From positions 1 through 64,000 of the forward strand of contig JAOPYG010000475.1 in the NCBI GenBank assembly GCA_025964685.1: a DNA stretch of 64,000 bases, written 5' to 3'. Source of the stretch: Actinoallomurus sp. Its GTDB lineage: Bacteria; Actinomycetota; Actinomycetes; Streptosporangiales; Streptosporangiaceae. The position numbers and the translations under genes are program-made. Shown piece by piece: positions 60,248-64,000 of this stretch; positions within the stretch are counted from its first letter, which is position 1; every line of letters begins with the position of its first letter. Below the pieces are notes generated by a model. It was not told the origin of the DNA and made no database searches. It saw only the letters and a list, made by a program, of their open reading frames with translations.

Positions 60248-61540
60248 ATGAACGCGCGTCCCCGCTTCGACGGAGAACACACCGACGATCTCGCCGCCTT
60301 CATCGCGGCCAGCCCGTCCCCGTACCACGCGGTCACCAGCGTCGCCGAGCGCCTGGACGACGCGGGTTTCGTCAGGGTCGCGGAGACGGACGCCTGGACC
60401 GGTGAGACCGGCGGGCGGTACGTCGTGCGCGGTGGGGCGATCGTCGCCTGGTTCGTCGCCGACGGCGCGCGGCCGGAGACCCCGTTCCGGATCGTCGGCG
60501 CGCACACCGACTCGCCGAATCTCCGGGTCAAGCCACGGCCGGACTCGGGCGCGTACGGCTGGCGGCAGATAGCCGTGGAGATCTACGGCGGCCCGCTCCT
60601 CAACACCTGGCTGGACCGCGACCTCGGTCTGTCAGGCCGGCTCGTCCTGCGGAACGGGGACACCCGTCTCGTCGCCGTCGACCGGCCGCTGCTGCGGGTG
60701 CCCCAGCTCGCCGTCCATCTCGACCGGAGTGTCAACGAGAAAGGCCTCGTCCTCGACCGGCAGCGGCACATGCAGCCCGTATGGGGCCTTGGTGATCTCG
60801 ACGAGGGTGGCCTGATCCGGTTCGTCGCCGAGGAGGCAGGAGTCGAGACGCCGGAGATCGTCGGGTGGGACCTCATGGTGCACGACGTCCAGGCGCCCGC
60901 GTACCTGGGACGTGACCGCGAGTTCCTCGCCGCGCCACGACTGGACAACCAGCTGTCCGTCCACGCGGGCACCGCCGCCCTCATCGGGGCCGCGGACTCT
61001 TCCGGCCTGCCGTACGTCCCGGTCCTCGCCGCGTTCGACCATGAGGAGACCGGCAGCGAGTCGGACACGGGCGCCGGCGGCCCGCTGCTCGGCAACGTCC
61101 TGGAGCGGTCGGTCTTCGCACGCGGCGGCGCGTACGAGGACCGGGCACGCGCGTTCGCCGGCACGGTGTGCGTTTCCGCCGACACCGGCCACGCCGTCCA
61201 CCCCAACTACCCGGAGCGGCACGACCCGACGCACCGCCCGATGGCCGGCGGCGGGCCCATCCTGAAGGTCAACGTCAACCAGCGGTACGCCACCGACGGC
61301 GTGGGCCGCGCCGTCTTCGCCGCGGCGTGCGACCGCGCGGGCGTACCCATGCAGGAGTTCGTCTCCAACAACGCGATGCCCTGCGGCACGACGATCGGCC
61401 CCATCACCGCCGCCCGCCATGGCATCACCACCGTGGACGTGGGCGTACCGATCCTCTCCATGCACTCGGCCCGCGAGCTCTCCGCCGCCGACGACCCGTT
61501 CCTCCTGGCGAACGCACTCCAGGCCTTCTTCGAGGGCTGA
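60248..61540 (+). CDS. M18 family aminopeptidase
   Basis: IVGAHTDSPNLRVKPRPDSG; APRLDNQLSVHAG; AAFDHEETGSESDTGAGGPLL; SADTGHAVHPNY. Confidence 0.94.
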   Translation: MNARPRFDGEHTDDLAAFIAASPSPYHAVTSVAERLDDAGFVRVAETDAWTGETGGRYVVRGGAIVAWFVADGARPETPFRIVGAHTDSPNLRVKPRPDSGAYGWRQIAVEIYGGPLLNTWLDRDLGLSGRLVLRNGDTRLVAVDRPLLRVPQLAVHLDRSVNEKGLVLDRQRHMQPVWGLGDLDEGGLIRFVAEEAGVETPEIVGWDLMVHDVQAPAYLGRDREFLAAPRLDNQLSVHAGTAALIGAADSSGLPYVPVLAAFDHEETGSESDTGAGGPLLGNVLERSVFARGGAYEDRARAFAGTVCVSADTGHAVHPNYPERHDPTHRPMAGGGPILKVNVNQRYATDGVGRAVFAAACDRAGVPMQEFVSNNAMPCGTTIGPITAARHGITTVDVGVPILSMHSARELSAADDPFLLANALQAFFEG

Positions 61541-61552
61541 CCGCCCGCAGCC

Positions 61553-63556
61553 TCACGACCGCCGCCGTTCCGCCTCGAGGAGGGTGCGCACCTGCACGTA
61601 GAGGATCATGAGGCAGCGCAGCCACGGACGCATGAGCGGGATGACGATGTCCTCTTTGGTCTGCCGCCGAGCCGGATCCGTGAGCGCCCAGCGCCTGGCC
61701 ACACCGATCATGATCTCCGCGCTGGTCGGGTCACGTCGCGGTTCAATGCCGTATCGGTCGAGGGTGCGCACGTGGGGTGGCCGCGCCGCCTCGACGAGGC
61801 TCCCCTCGATCCCGGCCCGTACCGATGGGAGCGTGAGGGCCGCGTCCAGCCACCGGTGCACGACCTGTTCGAGCAACGCGTGCCCGGAGCCGAAATCGGA
61901 GAGCATGTCCAGCGCGGCCCGCCAGCCCGGCACGCCGGCCATCGGATCGATCGCCTCATCGCCGTCGAGCACCGAGGGAAGGCCGGACTCGGTGACCGGT
62001 CCTGCCAGTTCGAGGAACAGCAGCGCTCCCGCACGCCGGCGACGTTGTCGTGCCGGGATGGACAGCTGCTCCGGGTCGGTCTCCGCGCACCAGGAGAGCG
62101 CCGCGGCGAGCACGCCCGCGTGACTGCCCGACGCCGCCAGTGCCCGTGCGGCGGCCAGCACCTCGCCGAGGACCAGCTGATCGCCGTGCGTGGCGAGATG
62201 CTTGAGACGGGTGAGCGCGATCGACGGGTACGTCTGCCCGAGCGGCTCACAGACCCGTGCGATGACCAGTTTCAGCGTCTGCGGGAGGTGGGCCGTACGT
62301 GACCATTTGTAGAGGGCCTGCCGTACGGGTCCTCCCACCCGCGGGTGCAGGCAGGTCTGGGACAGCGCGATGAACGCCAGGTCCGCGTGGTTGGCCCGAC
62401 CCCACTCGCGCGCCGTGTCGACGATGAGCCCCGCGGGACCGTACTCCGCGGCCAGGTCCGCGAAGGTCGCGGCGAGCGGATTGCGGAGCTCTTTCGGGAC
62501 GGCGTCGTCCGCCGGCAGCGCCGCCAGCCAGGAGAGCAGGTCGGAGCGGGCGAGCGGATAGTCCGCGATGGCATGCCGCAGGATCGACTTCGCGTAGTCC
62601 AGCCGCCGGAAGATGACCTGGCCGTCCTGGCCATCCGCTTCCAGCAGCCGGCGCAGACCGGTCAGCGGACACCAGGCCAGCCCCGCGCCGCTCATGGTGA
62701 TCTCGAGTCGCCGGGCCAGTGAGGACGCGACGGTGTAGACGTTGGCCTCCTCGGCCGGTGAGAGCGCCGCCGCGGCGATCAGCAGTGCGCGCTCGTGCGG
62801 CTCCGGATGATCGCGGAACCAAACGCGGAGTTCGTTCCGCCAGCCTCGGTAGGCGTGAGTGACCTCCGCCTGCCGGGAGGCGACGTCACCGCCTCGACCG
62901 TCGATCCTCTCGATGAGCTCGGTCAGCCGCCGGGCGTCGGCGGGCAGCGCGTGCTCCAGCAGCGTCGGCACCTCGCTCCAGTCCCACCACTCGCTGAGGC
63001 CTCGCACGGCCATGCGCCGCCGGTAGACCTGGACGGGATGGGGAGGCTCGATGACGAACGCGGGAAGAGTCGATGCGGGCTCGGCCTCGCCGTCCGCGAT
63101 GACCACCAGGTAGCCATCGGAGGCGCGTACGGCATCGAGGCAACTCCCGAGCCGGGAGAGGCCGGTGTCCACGGCGTGGACGAGGTAGCCGCCTCCCTTG
63201 GCATAGATCTCCTCCGCGTCCTCGTCCTCCAGGGAGAAGCGGCGAATGTGGATGTCCGGCCGCAGCTGGGTCATGGCCGCGATGGCCGTGGTCTCACGCC
63301 CGCAGCCGAGCGGCCCCGCGAGCAGGACCGCGCGGTTGATCCTGAGTGCGTTCACCACGAGGTCGTGGTTGTTCGCGGCGACGTGACATCGCACCCGGTC
63401 CTCGATCTCCTCCAAGCCGAGGTGCATGGACGGACGCCCGCGTACGAACCGGTAGCTCTGCTGGATCAGGTCACCGCTGACCTGGTTGGCGACGGCGTTC
63501 TGTGCGTTGTCACCGGGGATCTCGGTGCTGCCCGGCTCCCGCACCGGTGCCGTCAT
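61553..63556 (-). CDS. STAND/NLR-like P-loop protein with N-terminal NQVxGD motif and long helical C-terminal region
   Basis: AVLLAGPLGCGRETTAIAAM (Walker A-like), YLVVIADGEAE (Walker B-like); N-term GDNAQNAVANQVSGDLIQQ; remaining about 450 aa alpha-helical in character. Confidence 0.75.
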   Translation of the reverse strand: MTAPVREPGSTEIPGDNAQNAVANQVSGDLIQQSYRFVRGRPSMHLGLEEIEDRVRCHVAANNHDLVVNALRINRAVLLAGPLGCGRETTAIAAMTQLRPDIHIRRFSLEDEDAEEIYAKGGGYLVHAVDTGLSRLGSCLDAVRASDGYLVVIADGEAEPASTLPAFVIEPPHPVQVYRRRMAVRGLSEWWDWSEVPTLLEHALPADARRLTELIERIDGRGGDVASRQAEVTHAYRGWRNELRVWFRDHPEPHERALLIAAAALSPAEEANVYTVASSLARRLEITMSGAGLAWCPLTGLRRLLEADGQDGQVIFRRLDYAKSILRHAIADYPLARSDLLSWLAALPADDAVPKELRNPLAATFADLAAEYGPAGLIVDTAREWGRANHADLAFIALSQTCLHPRVGGPVRQALYKWSRTAHLPQTLKLVIARVCEPLGQTYPSIALTRLKHLATHGDQLVLGEVLAAARALAASGSHAGVLAAALSWCAETDPEQLSIPARQRRRRAGALLFLELAGPVTESGLPSVLDGDEAIDPMAGVPGWRAALDMLSDFGSGHALLEQVVHRWLDAALTLPSVRAGIEGSLVEAARPPHVRTLDRYGIEPRRDPTSAEIMIGVARRWALTDPARRQTKEDIVIPLMRPWLRCLMILYVQVRTLLEAERRRS

Positions 63557-64000
63557 GGCCGCACCTGCCGGAAGTCGCCACCGACCTGGTTACCGAAGGC
63601 GTTCTGCGCTCCATCACCGGCCACCGAGACATTGCCCAGGGACGGCCCACCGGCCGGGGTGGGCGCCGGAGCGTCGGAACCTCCGCCCTCCGGCGGGTCA
63701 TCCCGCTGTTCGCGTCGGGACGGCGTCGGGACGTAGAGGTACGCGACCTGGTTGAACTGCTTGACCTCCGCCTGGACCCGCGTGAACTGGCTGGGCCGCA
63801 GGGTGGTGCGACCGCTGCACACGAACGTGTCGAACGCTTCCCTGGAGACGATCGCGGCGACGAACGTGACGTCCGGATCGCTGTCGCGTAGTGCCGCGCG
63901 CAGTGGTTCGCAGTCCAGCAGCCGGGAGACGTCGTTCGTGGCGGTCGAGATGCCCGCCGTGACCGGGTCTTCGTCGTCGACGAGCCCGAAGTGAAGGGCG
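63553..64000 (-). CDS. C-terminal part of an upstream partner protein ending in the same NQVxGD motif (5' truncated by window end)
   Basis: Frame open through base 64000: ALHFGLVDDEDPVTAGISTATNDVSRLLDCEPLRAALRDSDPDVTFVAAIVSREAFDTFVC...FNQVAYLYVPTPS...GNVSVAGDGAQNAFGNQVGGDFRQVRP*; ATGA overlap with 61553..63556. Confidence 0.75.
   Translation of the reverse strand, partial: ALHFGLVDDEDPVTAGISTATNDVSRLLDCEPLRAALRDSDPDVTFVAAIVSREAFDTFVCSGRTTLRPSQFTRVQAEVKQFNQVAYLYVPTPSRREQRDDPPEGGGSDAPAPTPAGGPSLGNVSVAGDGAQNAFGNQVGGDFRQVRP

Overview
This is a high-GC actinobacterial chromosome segment, probably Streptosporangiales/Thermomonosporaceae-like (inference from composition and gene families). It holds about 52 credible protein-coding genes, one degraded insertion sequence, several hairpins/operators and two tandem repeats. 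No rRNA, tRNA or CRISPR array was recognised. The left part is mostly housekeeping and catabolic: a fucose-type sugar oxidation operon leading into lutABC, lysX, paired Ser/Thr kinases, two-component systems, P450, CoA transferase, copper proteins, NamZ plus a serine hydrolase, terC, tex, sir2, and an acyl-ACP desaturase. Three items stand out. (1) At the right edge, two translationally coupled genes share a gapless 18-aa Gly/Asn/Gln motif (GDxAQNAxxNQVxGDxxQ), at the C-terminus of the upstream protein and the N-terminus of a P-loop ATPase with a long helical C-terminal region. This arrangement resembles amyloid-motif NLR/effector pairs. (2) A lone 2133-aa protein carries a WXG100/CpnT-like N-terminal module, a very long uncharacterised repeat-like body and no recognisable toxin domain. 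(3) An orphan TIGR02679/DUF2399 (JetD-like, Wadjet) gene has none of its usual JetABC partners. All family calls come from reading the translations by eye; no database search was run.
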